46,836 bases of DNA. Origin: JBIOJM01 sp044450785 (GTDB lineage Bacteria > Planctomycetota > Planctomycetia > Isosphaerales > Isosphaeraceae). Position numbers and translations under genes: made by a program. Positions 36,211 to 44,596 of the stretch are shown piece after piece (the first letter of the stretch is position 1; each line of letters starts with the position of its first letter). Location: NCBI GenBank assembly GCA_044450785.1, contig JBIOJM010000035.1, positions 1-46,836 of the forward strand. Direction: 5' to 3'. The notes under the pieces were generated by a model, which did not search any database, was not told the DNA's origin, and was given only the letters and a program-made list of their open reading frames with translations.

Positions 36211-36518
36211 TCGAACATCCCCTTGAGCCGCTCGGCCCTCTCGTCGAATCGGGACTTCTCCCAATCCCGCCGCTCCCGCCGTGCGGCTTGCCATGCAGCC
36301 TCCTCCTCCGGCGTGAAGTTGAGAGGTTCGAGCGAGTCGAACCAGGCGAGCCAGCGTGCGATTGACGCGGGGTCGTCGCTGAGAAGATCAGCCTCCGAGT
36401 CGGTCACAAGCAATTCCTCGATCGGCTCGACTGCAAGTGCGGTCCCCTCGGGCCAGTCGACCGGTTGCGTCGGGAGGATCTGTCCGCCTTTCCAGACCGC
36501 ATGGATCTTCTGCATCAT
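36207..36518 (-). CDS. Antitoxin paired with a broken VapC
   Basis: A 103-residue protein beginning MMQKIHAVWKGGQILPTQ, followed by WPEGTALAVEPI. This short beta-rich N-terminal segment resembles DUF104-type and related antitoxins. The C-terminal half is acidic then basic and helical (FTPEEEAAWQAARRERRDWEK), and in such modules it wraps the toxin. The start at 36518 is preferred because GGAG lies five bases upstream; an open frame to 36578 lacks this. Its partner toxin, overlapping by four bases, is deleted, so this is an orphan antitoxin now. Confidence 0.7.
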   Translation of the reverse strand: MMQKIHAVWKGGQILPTQPVDWPEGTALAVEPIEELLVTDSEADLLSDDPASIARWLAWFDSLEPLNFTPEEEAAWQAARRERRDWEKSRFDERAERLKGMFE

Positions 36519-36609
36519 GATCACTCCGGCCCGCTCCGGTTTCGACATTGATACCGAACTCCGATCTCTGGTTTCCATTCTACCGGACCAGGCTTAGCTG
36601 GTCACCGCA

Positions 36610-36702
36610 GTTCCGGGCCGGTCCCGCCAACACAAACCGACGGTCGGTATTGACCGATCGGCCCGGCCCGGAACGTCGGGACCGTGGACGCGCCGGGTCC
36701 AC
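36610..36702. repeat. Stacked inverted repeats
   Basis: GTTCCGGGCCGG at 36610-36621 pairs perfectly with 36663-36674. Within its loop, CGGTC and GACCG form a smaller stem. A second stem, GTGGAC/GTCCAC, lies at 36684-36702. There is no T-run, so an intrinsic terminator is unlikely. It lies between the antitoxin start and the YTV-gene fragment, in a gap (36519-36992) with no gene. Confidence 0.45.
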
Positions 36703-36799
36703 ACGGCCACGAGACCCCTCGGTCCGAACGATCGTCGACCCGATCCCGATCGGCATCGTCTTCTCGTTCCCCTCGGGAATACCGATCGAGCCCGGGAGA

Positions 36800-36913
36800 C
36801 AACTGGCTCGACGCCAGCACGCTTTGGGACGAAGGAAGGACCACCGGCGGACAGTGGAACACGACCGGGACCTTCACGCAGACCTCGACAGGCACCTGCC
36901 TGCAGACCATCCG
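36800..36913 (-). pseudogene. Duplicated 3' fragment of the YTV gene
   Basis: This stretch matches 37901-38014, near the 3' end of the YTV gene, at 108 of 114 positions. On the minus strand it encodes MVCRQVPVEVCVKVPVVF followed by a PPVVLPSSQSVLASSQ segment. The similarity stops abruptly on both sides and no start or longer repeat region is present, so it is a fragment. The parDE pair lies between the two copies. Confidence 0.8.
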
Positions 36914-36992
36914 GCGAAGGAGTGGTTACAACCAATTGTTCTTGGCAAAAACTGCCATTGCTGATAGAGTGGCCTTGAGGAGGACCACACTT

Positions 36993-37256
36993 ATGACCAC
37001 TATGAACATCTCCGTACCCGACGAAATGAAGGCATTTGTCGAGGCTCAGATGGCCCAGGAGGGCTATGCCTCGGCCAGCGAGTATCTGCGTGCCCTCATC
37101 CGGGACGCCCAGAAGCGGCGCGCCAAACGCGAACTGGAAGCCAAATTCCGCGAGGCCCTGGAGAGCGCACCCGCCACCCCCATGACCCGTGAAGATTGGG
37201 ATTCCATCGAACACGAAGCACTGGAACGCCTGGCACACGAACAATCCCGCCGATGA
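36993..37256 (+). CDS. parD: ParD-family antitoxin
   Basis: An 87-residue protein. The N-terminal MNISVPDEMKAFVEAQMAQ segment and ASASEYLRALIRDAQKRR form a ribbon-helix-helix DNA-binding domain as in ParD/CopG proteins. The C-terminal part (ELEAKFREALES onward) should bind and neutralise the ParE toxin. AGGAGG lies nine bases upstream of the ATG at 36993; a second in-frame ATG is at 37002. The stop overlaps the toxin start by four bases. Such antitoxins usually repress their own operon. Confidence 0.88.
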   Translation: MTTMNISVPDEMKAFVEAQMAQEGYASASEYLRALIRDAQKRRAKRELEAKFREALESAPATPMTREDWDSIEHEALERLAHEQSRR

Positions 37257-37630
37257 GCCTCGTTATCAACAAGCTTCGTCCGGCACGGCAGGACCTCGTG
37301 GACGTCTTCTATTACTACGCCCGCCACGGCACCTTGCCCACCGCACGCCACTTCCTTGCCCAGGCCGAGGCGACCTTTCAGCGATTGGCCCGCATGCCCG
37401 GCATCGGCACTCGCTACGAGCCGGATGAGCCGCTCTATGCCGAACTGCGTTACTTTCCCGTCTCGCGCTTCCGAGTGTATCTGGTTTTCTACCGGCCTAT
37501 CCCCGGCGGAATCGAAGTGCTGCGGGTGTTGCACGGGGCACGCGACATCCCCGGGATGCTGGCGGAGGATTTCGGCGTCGAGGACAACGATGACGACGCG
37601 GCGGAGAGGGAAGCCGAACCAGGGGAATAG
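37253..37630 (+). CDS. parE: ParE/RelE-family toxin
   Basis: A 125-residue protein of the ParE/RelE toxin fold: an N-terminal helical hairpin with KLRPARQDLVDVFYYYARHG, then RLARMPGIGTRYEPDEP, and beta strands ELRYFPVSRFRVYLVFYRP and IEVLRVLHGARDIPGML. These are conserved in ParE toxins, which act on DNA gyrase. A 20-residue acidic tail (EDNDDDAAEREAEPGE) is longer than usual. The ATG at 37253 overlaps the parD stop. The pair appears intact. Confidence 0.88.
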   Translation: MSLVINKLRPARQDLVDVFYYYARHGTLPTARHFLAQAEATFQRLARMPGIGTRYEPDEPLYAELRYFPVSRFRVYLVFYRPIPGGIEVLRVLHGARDIPGMLAEDFGVEDNDDDAAEREAEPGE

Positions 37631-37721
37631 AAGAGAATCCGTCACTTCTCTGCATTATATCGGTTGCAAAAGCCCGGCAAAGCCACGCCCTTTTGCGTGG
37701 CTGGCCGCCACCGCCCAAACG

Positions 37722-37756
37722 AAAACGCCCCCGGCTTCCACTGCCGGGGGCGTTTT
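37722..37756. terminator. Bidirectional intrinsic terminator
   Basis: A perfect stem AAAACGCCCCCGGC / GCCGGGGGCGTTTT with a 7-base loop. A-rich and T-rich ends flank the GC stem, so it can stop transcription from parDE (plus) and from the YTV gene (minus). A smaller stem (AGCCACG/CGTGGCT, 37681-37702) lies just upstream. Confidence 0.88.
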
Positions 37757-37816
37757 CCTGTCAGGGATACTGTGGACTCTTGGCCCCTGTGCGGGCCAAG
37801 CTGCTCATGGCCTGGC

Positions 37817-40081
37817 TCAGTGGAAAAGGCTGAACTTCCGGCCGAGGATCGGGTAATGGCTGTCGCATGGGTCGCAAGGCGGCACCGTGGTGAAGGGTAC
37901 CGACTGACTTGACGCCAGCACGCTTTGGGCCGAAGGAAGGACCACCGGCGGACAGTGGAACACGACCGGGACCTTGACGCAGACCTCGACGGGCACCTGC
38001 CTGCAGACCATCCGCGGCACGCAGATCGTCTTGTAGTCGGTCACCTGGTGCGCGACGGTCACCGGGCAGCAGATCGTCTTCGGTTCGACGACCTGCCGGC
38101 AGGTTTTGTAACACACCTTCCGCACGCATTGGATCGTCTGCGTCTCACAAATGGTCTCCGGCACGATCTTGACGCAGGGCTCGGTCACCGTCTCGCAGAT
38201 CGTCTGGCAGACCCGCTTGACGCACGGTTCTGAGACCATGCGGCAGGTGGTCACCGGCACCTGCTTGAAGCAGGTCTGACTCACCATGCGGCAGGTGGTC
38301 ACCGGCACCTGCTTGTAGCAAGTCTGGGTTTCCATGCGGCAGGTGGTCACCGGCACGCGTTTGACGCAAGTTTGAGGCACCATTCGCGTGAAGGTGCACG
38401 GCACCTGCTTGGACTGACATTCGCGGATCGTCCGGGTGACCGTGTACGGCACCTGCCTCGTGCACTTCTCCGGGACGTATTCCGTGACCGTGTAGGGATC
38501 TTGCCGATACTCGGTCTTCGGGCACATCTTGGTGACGGTGACGGGAACGCGCCGCATGACCGTACGGGGCTGCATCGTGCAGACGGTGTAGGGGACGGTC
38601 TTGTAGCACGTTTCCTGGACGGTCTTGCAGACCGTGCGGGGGACCTGCTTGACGCACTCTTGCGTCACATATTCGCAGACGGTCACCGGCACCTGCTTGA
38701 CGCAGGTCTCGCTCACCATCCGGCAAGTGGTCACCGGGACCTGCTTGACGCATTCCTCGGCGACCAACCGGCAGGTGGTGACCGGAACTTGCTCGCACAC
38801 GGTGTAGGGGACCCGCTTGCAGACGGTCACCGGGACCTGTTTGCGGACCACCTGGGACTCGTAGACCGTGCAGCACACGTTCTCGACGACGGTGCGCGGG
38901 CAGCAAACGGTCCTCTCGCACCAGGTGCCGGGGCACTGGTAGAGGCATCCATTGATACATACCGACTTGCCGGGAACGTAGTAGCGCTCGACGACCGCCT
39001 CGTTGTAGCAGCGCGTGACGGTCTTCATCACGGTCTTCGGCACGCAGACGGTCTCGCAGATCTCGCGGCAGCCGGTCTCGGCGACCGTCTGGTAGCAGGT
39101 CTTGGTGACCGTCTTGTACGTGGTGCTCTGCACGGGCCGGCAGACCGTGTAGCGGCATTCTTGCAGGACGGTCTCGCGAACCGGCCGGCACACCGTGTAC
39201 GTGCAGGTGCGCAGCTCGGTGCGGCGGACCGGAACCTGGACCGTGTAGCGGCATTCTTGCAGGATGGTCTCGCGGACCGGCCGGCAAACCGTGTACGCCA
39301 CCTGTTTGTAGGCGCACTGGCGGACCGGCACCATCTCGGTGTCGGCCTGGCACTGCATGACGGTTTGCTGCACGGGAACCTGGACCGTGTAGGGCACGCA
39401 CCGCGTGCGGACCTTCTGCACGGGCCGGCAGACCGTGTAGACGCAGGTCTTGTAGCACGTCTCCTGCACGGGCCGGCAGACGGTATAGCTGACCGTCTTG
39501 AACACGGTTTCCTGGACGGGCCGGCAGACCGTGTAGCAGACGTCCTTGTAAGACACCTCCCGCACCGGCCGGCTGACGTTGTACGCGCACGTCTTGAACG
39601 AGGTTTCTCGAACGGGATGACAAACCGTGTACGGCCTGCTCTCGCAGTGCGTTTCACGCACCGGTCGAGTGACCGTGTAGCTCACATCCTTCCAGACGGT
39701 CCGGGTCACCGGTCGCTGAACCGTGTAATGGACCTCCCGCTGAACCGTGCGATAGACCGGCCGCTGAATCGTATACGGTTCGTCGCGAACCTGCTGTTCG
39801 ACGACGTCCCTCACCGTTGTGATGGTCCTCGGTTGCAAGACCGTCTCGTAGACGGTCCGCACGACCGGGACCTGCTGGGTGTCGTAAACGGTCTCCTGGA
39901 CGTTCTGGAGGACCGTCTGACGCTGGAGTTGATATTGGGTGTGCCCGCAACATTCCTGGGGCACGGGACAGATTCGATACGATGCACCACCCGCGTAACT
40001 CGCTCCCTGCGCCGGGTGCTCGGTCACGCCCAGCCCTACTCCCAGGGCCGTAAGCGCGACCGACAGCAGTTTTCTCAACAT
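37817..40081 (-). CDS. YTV-repeat cysteine-rich cell-wall protein
   Basis: A predicted exported structural protein of about 754 residues. A signal peptide (MLRKLLSVALTALGVGLGVT) is followed by more than 30 short repeats of roughly 16-20 residues built on YTVCRPVQET, with variants such as VPVTTCRMVSETCVKQ. The pattern Y-T-V-C-R-P-V matches the planctomycete-specific YTV domain, found in cell-wall preparations of this phylum. The many regularly spaced cysteines suggest a disulphide-linked sheet. The ATG at 40081 has GTGGAG upstream; a GTG at 40093 would add four residues. It stands alone between the terminator and a divergent SDR gene. A fragment of its 3' end is duplicated at 36800-36913. Confidence 0.9.
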   Translation of the reverse strand: MLRKLLSVALTALGVGLGVTEHPAQGASYAGGASYRICPVPQECCGHTQYQLQRQTVLQNVQETVYDTQQVPVVRTVYETVLQPRTITTVRDVVEQQVRDEPYTIQRPVYRTVQREVHYTVQRPVTRTVWKDVSYTVTRPVRETHCESRPYTVCHPVRETSFKTCAYNVSRPVREVSYKDVCYTVCRPVQETVFKTVSYTVCRPVQETCYKTCVYTVCRPVQKVRTRCVPYTVQVPVQQTVMQCQADTEMVPVRQCAYKQVAYTVCRPVRETILQECRYTVQVPVRRTELRTCTYTVCRPVRETVLQECRYTVCRPVQSTTYKTVTKTCYQTVAETGCREICETVCVPKTVMKTVTRCYNEAVVERYYVPGKSVCINGCLYQCPGTWCERTVCCPRTVVENVCCTVYESQVVRKQVPVTVCKRVPYTVCEQVPVTTCRLVAEECVKQVPVTTCRMVSETCVKQVPVTVCEYVTQECVKQVPRTVCKTVQETCYKTVPYTVCTMQPRTVMRRVPVTVTKMCPKTEYRQDPYTVTEYVPEKCTRQVPYTVTRTIRECQSKQVPCTFTRMVPQTCVKRVPVTTCRMETQTCYKQVPVTTCRMVSQTCFKQVPVTTCRMVSEPCVKRVCQTICETVTEPCVKIVPETICETQTIQCVRKVCYKTCRQVVEPKTICCPVTVAHQVTDYKTICVPRMVCRQVPVEVCVKVPVVFHCPPVVLPSAQSVLASSQSVPFTTVPPCDPCDSHYPILGRKFSLFH

Positions 40082-40093
40082 CGGACGCTCCAC

Positions 40094-40437
40094 AAATCAT
40101 CCCGACCAACTTCGGTGCACATCGGTACCCTGGCTCCGAGGCTCCGCCTCAAGCTCGGGACCGCCTACTCACTCCTAAACTTCGTCTGATTCCGAGAGTG
40201 ACCTTCAAGAAGTTTCTCCAAATTTCCCAGTGGCTCAATTCTCCCAGAACCTAATGTTTCCCCAGATGTTACGTCAGTCACACAGAGCCCCTGAATTATC
40301 AGAAAATCCCGTGAACCGACCGGGATCGGAATGACGCGTGTACGTGGCAGGGTTTCGCGGATCGATTTGTTCGGATAGGCTGAGGCGGACGGAAGGGATG
40401 ATCCCAGGCTCGCAAGATCAACGAACGAGAGTCCGAC
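40094..40437. other. Divergent intergenic region
   Basis: The 344-bp gap between the divergent YTV and SDR genes is more AT-rich than its neighbours and should hold promoters for both. A short GAGGC/GCCTC stem occurs near 40137-40149 and an ATCCCG/CGGGAT pair near 40307-40327. No convincing -35/-10 pair, small gene or operator was recognised. Confidence 0.4.
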
Positions 40438-41214
40438 ATGAGCGGTGGCGTTCTCGACCGGTTTCGGATCGATGGCAAGGTGGCCCTGGTGACGGGGGGC
40501 GCCCGGGGCCTGGGCCGGGCGATCGCCGATGCCTTGGCGTCAGCCGGCGCGGACGTGGTGCTCACGGCCCGCCAGGTCGAAAATGCCGCGCGCGCCGCGG
40601 AGGTCATCGGGCGGACTTCGGGAAGGAAAGCGATCGGCCTGGCCGCCGATGTGACCATCCGCGAATCGGTCGAGGCCATGGTCGCCCGGGTGCTCGATTC
40701 GCTGGGACGGATCGACATCCTGGTGAACAACGCGGGCGTCAACATCCGCGGGCCGATCGAGGAGCTCAGTGAGGACGACTGGGACGCGGTGGTCGACACC
40801 AACCTCAAGGGCCCTTGGCTCTGCTGCCGCGCCGTCGCGGGTGTGATGAAGCGGCAGAAGTGGGGCCGGGTGATCAACGTCTCGAGCATGCTGGGCGAGA
40901 TTTCGTTGCCGGGTCGAACGCCCTATGCCTCCAGCAAAGGGGGGCTGACCCTCCTGACCAAGACGCTGGCACTGGAGTGGGCCAAGGACGGGATCAATGT
41001 CAACGCCCTGTGCCCCGGCCCGTTCGCCACCGAGATCAACACGCCGCTCTTGAACGACCCGGTCGCCTGCGCCCAGATGGAGGCCAACGTCCCCTTGGGC
41101 CGCTGGGGCGACCCGGTCGAGCTGGGCCCTGCCGCTGTCTTTCTCGCTTCCGAGGCGTCGAGCTTCATGACCGGCGCCACTCTCTTCATCGACGGCGGCT
41201 ACACGGCCCGATGA
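40438..41214 (+). CDS. Short-chain dehydrogenase/reductase
   Basis: A 258-residue NAD(P)-dependent classical SDR. The cofactor motif is TGGARGLG (19-26), NNAG lies at 97-100, the catalytic Ser is at about 150 (INVSS), and Tyr163 and Lys167 are in TPYASSKGG. The C-terminal CPGPFATEI and FIDGGYTAR ends resemble gluconate 5-dehydrogenase and 3-oxoacyl reductase-like members, but substrate cannot be assigned. It lies 84 bp before argJ on the same strand. No clear functional link to arginine synthesis. Confidence 0.9.
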   Translation: MSGGVLDRFRIDGKVALVTGGARGLGRAIADALASAGADVVLTARQVENAARAAEVIGRTSGRKAIGLAADVTIRESVEAMVARVLDSLGRIDILVNNAGVNIRGPIEELSEDDWDAVVDTNLKGPWLCCRAVAGVMKRQKWGRVINVSSMLGEISLPGRTPYASSKGGLTLLTKTLALEWAKDGINVNALCPGPFATEINTPLLNDPVACAQMEANVPLGRWGDPVELGPAAVFLASEASSFMTGATLFIDGGYTAR

Positions 41215-41298
41215 TTTCCATGAACCTGAGAAGTCCTTGAGGTGTCAGGCCCGCAACTGGGTGAGCTCGGCCGGGTCTTCATCAAGGAGTCGATTCCC

Positions 41299-42501
41299 AT
41301 GAGCGACGGCGCGACATTGGCCATCCCGCGCGGCTTCCGCGCCAGCGGCGTCAAGGCGGGGTTGAAGGCATCAGGGACGCTGGACCTGGCCGTTCTGGCG
41401 ACCGATGAGCCTTCCGCGGCGGCCGGGACCTTCACGACCAACCGGGTCTGTGCCGCGCCGGTGAAATGGTGCCGGGAGCAGCTCCCTTCCGAGGAGGTCC
41501 GCGCCGTCGTGATCAATTCGGGCAACGCCAACGCCGCCACCGGCGCCACCGGGCTGGAAAACGCCGCGCGCACGGCCGCCCACGCCGCGGCGCTCCTGGG
41601 CTGTCGCCCGGAGCAGGTCCTCGTCGCCTCGACCGGAGTCATCGGGCACCAGCTCCCGATGGACCGCATCGAGGCGGGGATCGAGCAGGCCGTGGCCGGG
41701 CTCTCGCCGAACGCGGTTGGCTTCCAGGACGCCGCCGCGGCGATCATGACGACCGACACGCGGCCCAAGATTGTTTCGTTCCGTCAAACCAATGCCGGCC
41801 GTGCCGTGACGCTCCTGGGCCTGGCCAAGGGCGCCGCCATGATCGGCCCGCGGATGGCGACCATGCTCGGGTTCCTCCTGACCGACGCACCGGTCTGGGC
41901 GAACGAGCTCCAGGATATCCTGGCCGCCGCCGTTGACCGTTCGTTCAACTGCCTGTCGGTCGAGGGCCACGCCAGCACGAACGACACGGTCCTCCTGCTC
42001 TCGAGCACGGCCGGAACCGAACCGATCTTGAGGGGCGAGGAGCTGGCGGCCTTTGCCGGTATGGTCCGCTCCGCGTGCGAAACGTTGGCGTGTGCGATCG
42101 CCGCCGACGGCGAGGGGTCGACTCACTTCATCACGATTGACGTCGAGGGCTGTTCCCACTTCGAAGACGCCCGTGCCATCGCGCGGGCCGTCGCCGACAG
42201 CCCGCTCGTGAAGACGGCCATCCATGGGGCGGACCCCAACTGGGGACGGATCGTCTCGGCGGCCGGCTACGCCGGCGTGTCCTTCCGCGAGGAGGAGCTT
42301 TCGCTCTCGATTAACGACGTACCGGTCTATGAGGACGGCATGCCCGTCCCCTTCGACGCCGCCAACCTGTCGCAATCCATCAAGAGCGAGCGAGACGTCC
42401 ATCTTCGGCTGATGCTGAGGTGCGGCTCCGCCGCGGTCCGGTTCTGGACCTGCGACCTGACCGCCGAGTACATCCGGCTCAACGCCGATTACACGACATG
42501 A
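41299..42501 (+). CDS. argJ: Bifunctional ornithine acetyltransferase / N-acetylglutamate synthase
   Basis: Moves the acetyl group from N-acetylornithine to glutamate, regenerating acetylglutamate for ArgB and releasing ornithine for ArgF. It has 400 residues, the normal length. It should cleave itself before the nucleophile Thr188 in KGAAMIGPRMATMLGF, giving alpha and beta chains. Other family motifs are NSGNANAATG, STGVIG, and GADPNWGRI near the C-terminus. Most relatives read KGSGMI in the cleavage region, so the Ala-Ala is a mild variation. The ATG at 41299 has AAGGAG nine bases upstream. It is about 9 kb from argF, outside the argBDF operon. Whether it also makes acetylglutamate from acetyl-CoA is uncertain. 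Confidence 0.95.
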   Translation: MSDGATLAIPRGFRASGVKAGLKASGTLDLAVLATDEPSAAAGTFTTNRVCAAPVKWCREQLPSEEVRAVVINSGNANAATGATGLENAARTAAHAAALLGCRPEQVLVASTGVIGHQLPMDRIEAGIEQAVAGLSPNAVGFQDAAAAIMTTDTRPKIVSFRQTNAGRAVTLLGLAKGAAMIGPRMATMLGFLLTDAPVWANELQDILAAAVDRSFNCLSVEGHASTNDTVLLLSSTAGTEPILRGEELAAFAGMVRSACETLACAIAADGEGSTHFITIDVEGCSHFEDARAIARAVADSPLVKTAIHGADPNWGRIVSAAGYAGVSFREEELSLSINDVPVYEDGMPVPFDAANLSQSIKSERDVHLRLMLRCGSAAVRFWTCDLTAEYIRLNADYTT

Positions 42502-42511
42502 AGCACGACCA

Positions 42512-43270
42512 ATGGCACGAGACTTTTTGATCGCCACTGCGGTGATTCCCAAGACCGGAGAATGCCCCGGCTATCGCCCCGAGCACGCTTCCACCGCACT
42601 CGCCTGGGTGCCGGCGGCCGTAAGTAGCATGGAGAGCGTCACAGGGCAGTCAGTCGACCTCCTCGCCCTGCCGGCAGGATACTTTGCCATCGACTCGTAC
42701 AGTCCCAGCGCAATGCAGGAACTGGCCGAGGCAGTCTTCGACGCGGGAGTAAAGGTCACTCTTGCAACAACAGTCGATGCCTATGATTTTGGACCGTCGC
42801 GCAGACATCTTAAACTGTCGTACGGCGTCGTGATGCTGGGCCGCTCAATCCTCGGCCGGCCTGTGCAGCAAACTTCATGGACTGGTGCTGAAGGTAGGGC
42901 CGTTCGGAGAGAAGATGCGCAAGAGGAATTCCGAGTCCATTCGGTCGGCGGACTACGGGTCGGGCTCCTCTGCTGTGGCGAAATCTTCAGCCCGGTCGTC
43001 AAGGAAGTGCTGAGCAATCTTGCCCCCAGAGTCGTGATCAATACGGCCCATCGCGCGATGGAAGACAAAGGAGGATTAAAAGGGACATGGCTCAGATACC
43101 TTCGACAGGTTTCCGACGAGATCGACGGATGGGCGTTGTTTGCCGGCGCGTCATACGACCCCCATGGGGCAGACTACAACTATTACAGCGGTGGACAGGC
43201 AAGTGCTGTCCATCAGGTCAGAGTTCCGCTCGTTAACGTGACATTGCGCTGCTTCTCGGTTTCTGCGTAG
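42512..43270 (+). CDS. Nitrilase-superfamily-like protein
   Basis: A 252-residue protein with the outline of a carbon-nitrogen hydrolase. VGGLRVGLLCCGEIFSPVV with Cys155-Gly-Glu matches the catalytic-cysteine strand (usually VGxxICYE), and APRVVINTAHRAM matches the strand after it. DLLALPAGYF corresponds to the first catalytic segment, but the glutamate expected after Pro is Ala55. A lysine candidate lies in RRHLKLS. The loss of the glutamate suggests altered or absent amidase activity. It starts 10 bp after argJ and may be co-transcribed, but its base composition is lower in GC. Family assignment is moderate. Confidence 0.55.
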   Translation: MARDFLIATAVIPKTGECPGYRPEHASTALAWVPAAVSSMESVTGQSVDLLALPAGYFAIDSYSPSAMQELAEAVFDAGVKVTLATTVDAYDFGPSRRHLKLSYGVVMLGRSILGRPVQQTSWTGAEGRAVRREDAQEEFRVHSVGGLRVGLLCCGEIFSPVVKEVLSNLAPRVVINTAHRAMEDKGGLKGTWLRYLRQVSDEIDGWALFAGASYDPHGADYNYYSGGQASAVHQVRVPLVNVTLRCFSVSA

Positions 43271-43957
43271 GGCGGTTGTCGACTGACCTCATCGGGCGTC
43301 TCGAACGGCTGAGCCTCAACCCCTCGCCGAAAAAACGCGAGGGTTGATGGAGGGATTCCGTAGGGTTGAGCCCGGACATGAGAATCGACAAATGGAAAAA
43401 CCGATGAAGAAGTCGAATCTGCCGAATCGGGGCCGATTGTAGTGAGTGCGTCCCAACGATCACTCGTTGCGTTGTCGGCGCAACGTTTTGCGATACGGCC
43501 GAGTATGACGTTCCTCTCCCTCCCGGACTCTGAAGTGCATGTCCTTTCAGTCGACGTGGATTTCGCGGTGCACGCTCATCGGGGTTGACGTTCCCGTGAC
43601 CGGCACGGCGCTAGCGGCCGGTGATCCCAACACACCGGTGGCTAGCGCCACTCCGCTCAGATTTCATACGGCCTCCGATTCCGCCAACCCGCGCACATCG
43701 ATCTTGCCGGTGGCGGCGGCGGAGATCAGCGCGGTCCGGCGTTCTTGGAGATTCCGTTGGCGGCGAGATGATCGCGCATCTAATCCGGCGCTACAGAATG
43801 CCCGACCCACCACGGCGGATTCTGTGCTATAATCGGCGCTCTTCGGCGGGCCCGGCCGCTGAGCGATCTCGTTCGACAGCAGGCGTACGACGTCCATCAG
43901 CGGGCGTTCAACCGCGCGATCGGCTGACACGCCGTTTTTCGACCGAAGGAACCGACC
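43271..43957. other. Long gap without a gene
   Basis: This 687-bp stretch has no supported coding region. It holds a hairpin at 43316-43347 (TCAACCCCTCGC with GCGAGGGTTGA, one bulge) that lacks a T-run but could end the upstream transcript. It also holds a strong inverted repeat at 43607-43649 and a TATAAT at 43828-43833, about 125 bases before the ankyrin gene, without a good -35. The rest shows nothing clear. Confidence 0.4.
43607..43649. repeat. Inverted repeat (hairpin)
   Basis: GGCGCTAGCGGCCGGTG (43607-43623) pairs with CACCGGTGGCTAGCGCC (43633-43649) at 15 of 17 positions around a 9-base loop. It is isolated in non-coding DNA. The form, a long GC-rich stem with no T-run, is that of a dispersed palindromic repeat rather than a terminator. 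No other copy was seen in the window. Confidence 0.6.
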
Positions 43958-44596
43958 ATGCCCGACTCGATTTCCCGCCGTTCATTCAGCACCGTGACCG
44001 CGGGGCTGGTGCTCGCCTCCGCAGCCGATCTTCAGGTGGCCGATGGCAAGCCGAAAGGCGACACACCGGAGGCTCCCCGCGGCCCGACCGAGGCTTCTTT
44101 CGAACGCAACTACCCGCCGCCGGGGTTCAAGCCGTCGTGGAAGAAGCCACAGATCAACCGCCAGCTCGTGCAGGACTTCGTCATCTACGCCCACTCCGAG
44201 CTCGACATGGTGAAGAAGCTGCTGGAAGGGGAGCCGGCCTTGCTCAATGCGACGATGGACTGGGGTCACGGTGACTGGGAAACCGGGCTGGGTGGGGCAT
44301 CTCACATGGGCCGGCGAGACATCGTCGAGTTCCTCCTCGAAAAGGGGGCTCGGATTGACATATTCTGCGCCGCCATGATGGGCCAGCTCCACGCGGTCGA
44401 GTCGTTTCTAACCCACCAGCCCAAGCTTATAGTCGCAAAATGCCCGCACGGGTTGACGCATCACTTCCCTGCCCAGGTGGGCGGGAAAGAGGCCGAGCGT
44501 GTGCTCGCTTACCTTCAGTCGATCAAGAAGCTGGAGTTGAAGCCGGTCCCTTTCCTCAAGAAGCCGCCCGGCACAACGGCCAAGTCGCCGAAATGA
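43958..44596 (+). CDS. Tat-exported ankyrin-repeat protein
   Basis: A 212-residue protein with a Tat-type signal (SRRSFSTVTAGLVLASAA, about 6-23; an SRRxF variant of the twin-arginine motif). A charged linker is followed by ankyrin-like helices from about 70: DFVIYAHSELDMVKKLLEG, GGASHMGRRDIVEFLLEKGA and AAMMGQLHAVESFLTHQP. No catalytic motif is visible; ankyrin repeats usually mediate protein contacts. GAAGGA precedes the ATG. It stands alone on the plus strand. Confidence 0.8.
   Translation: MPDSISRRSFSTVTAGLVLASAADLQVADGKPKGDTPEAPRGPTEASFERNYPPPGFKPSWKKPQINRQLVQDFVIYAHSELDMVKKLLEGEPALLNATMDWGHGDWETGLGGASHMGRRDIVEFLLEKGARIDIFCAAMMGQLHAVESFLTHQPKLIVAKCPHGLTHHFPAQVGGKEAERVLAYLQSIKKLELKPVPFLKKPPGTTAKSPK

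Noticed and set aside
37817..40081. CRISPR-like array of short repeats
   Set aside because: The repeats are in frame, code for the YTV motif and have no uniform spacers; no cas genes are near.
43316..43347. Intrinsic terminator after the nitrilase-like gene
   Set aside because: The hairpin is clear but lacks a following T-run on either strand, so it is noted only as a stem-loop.
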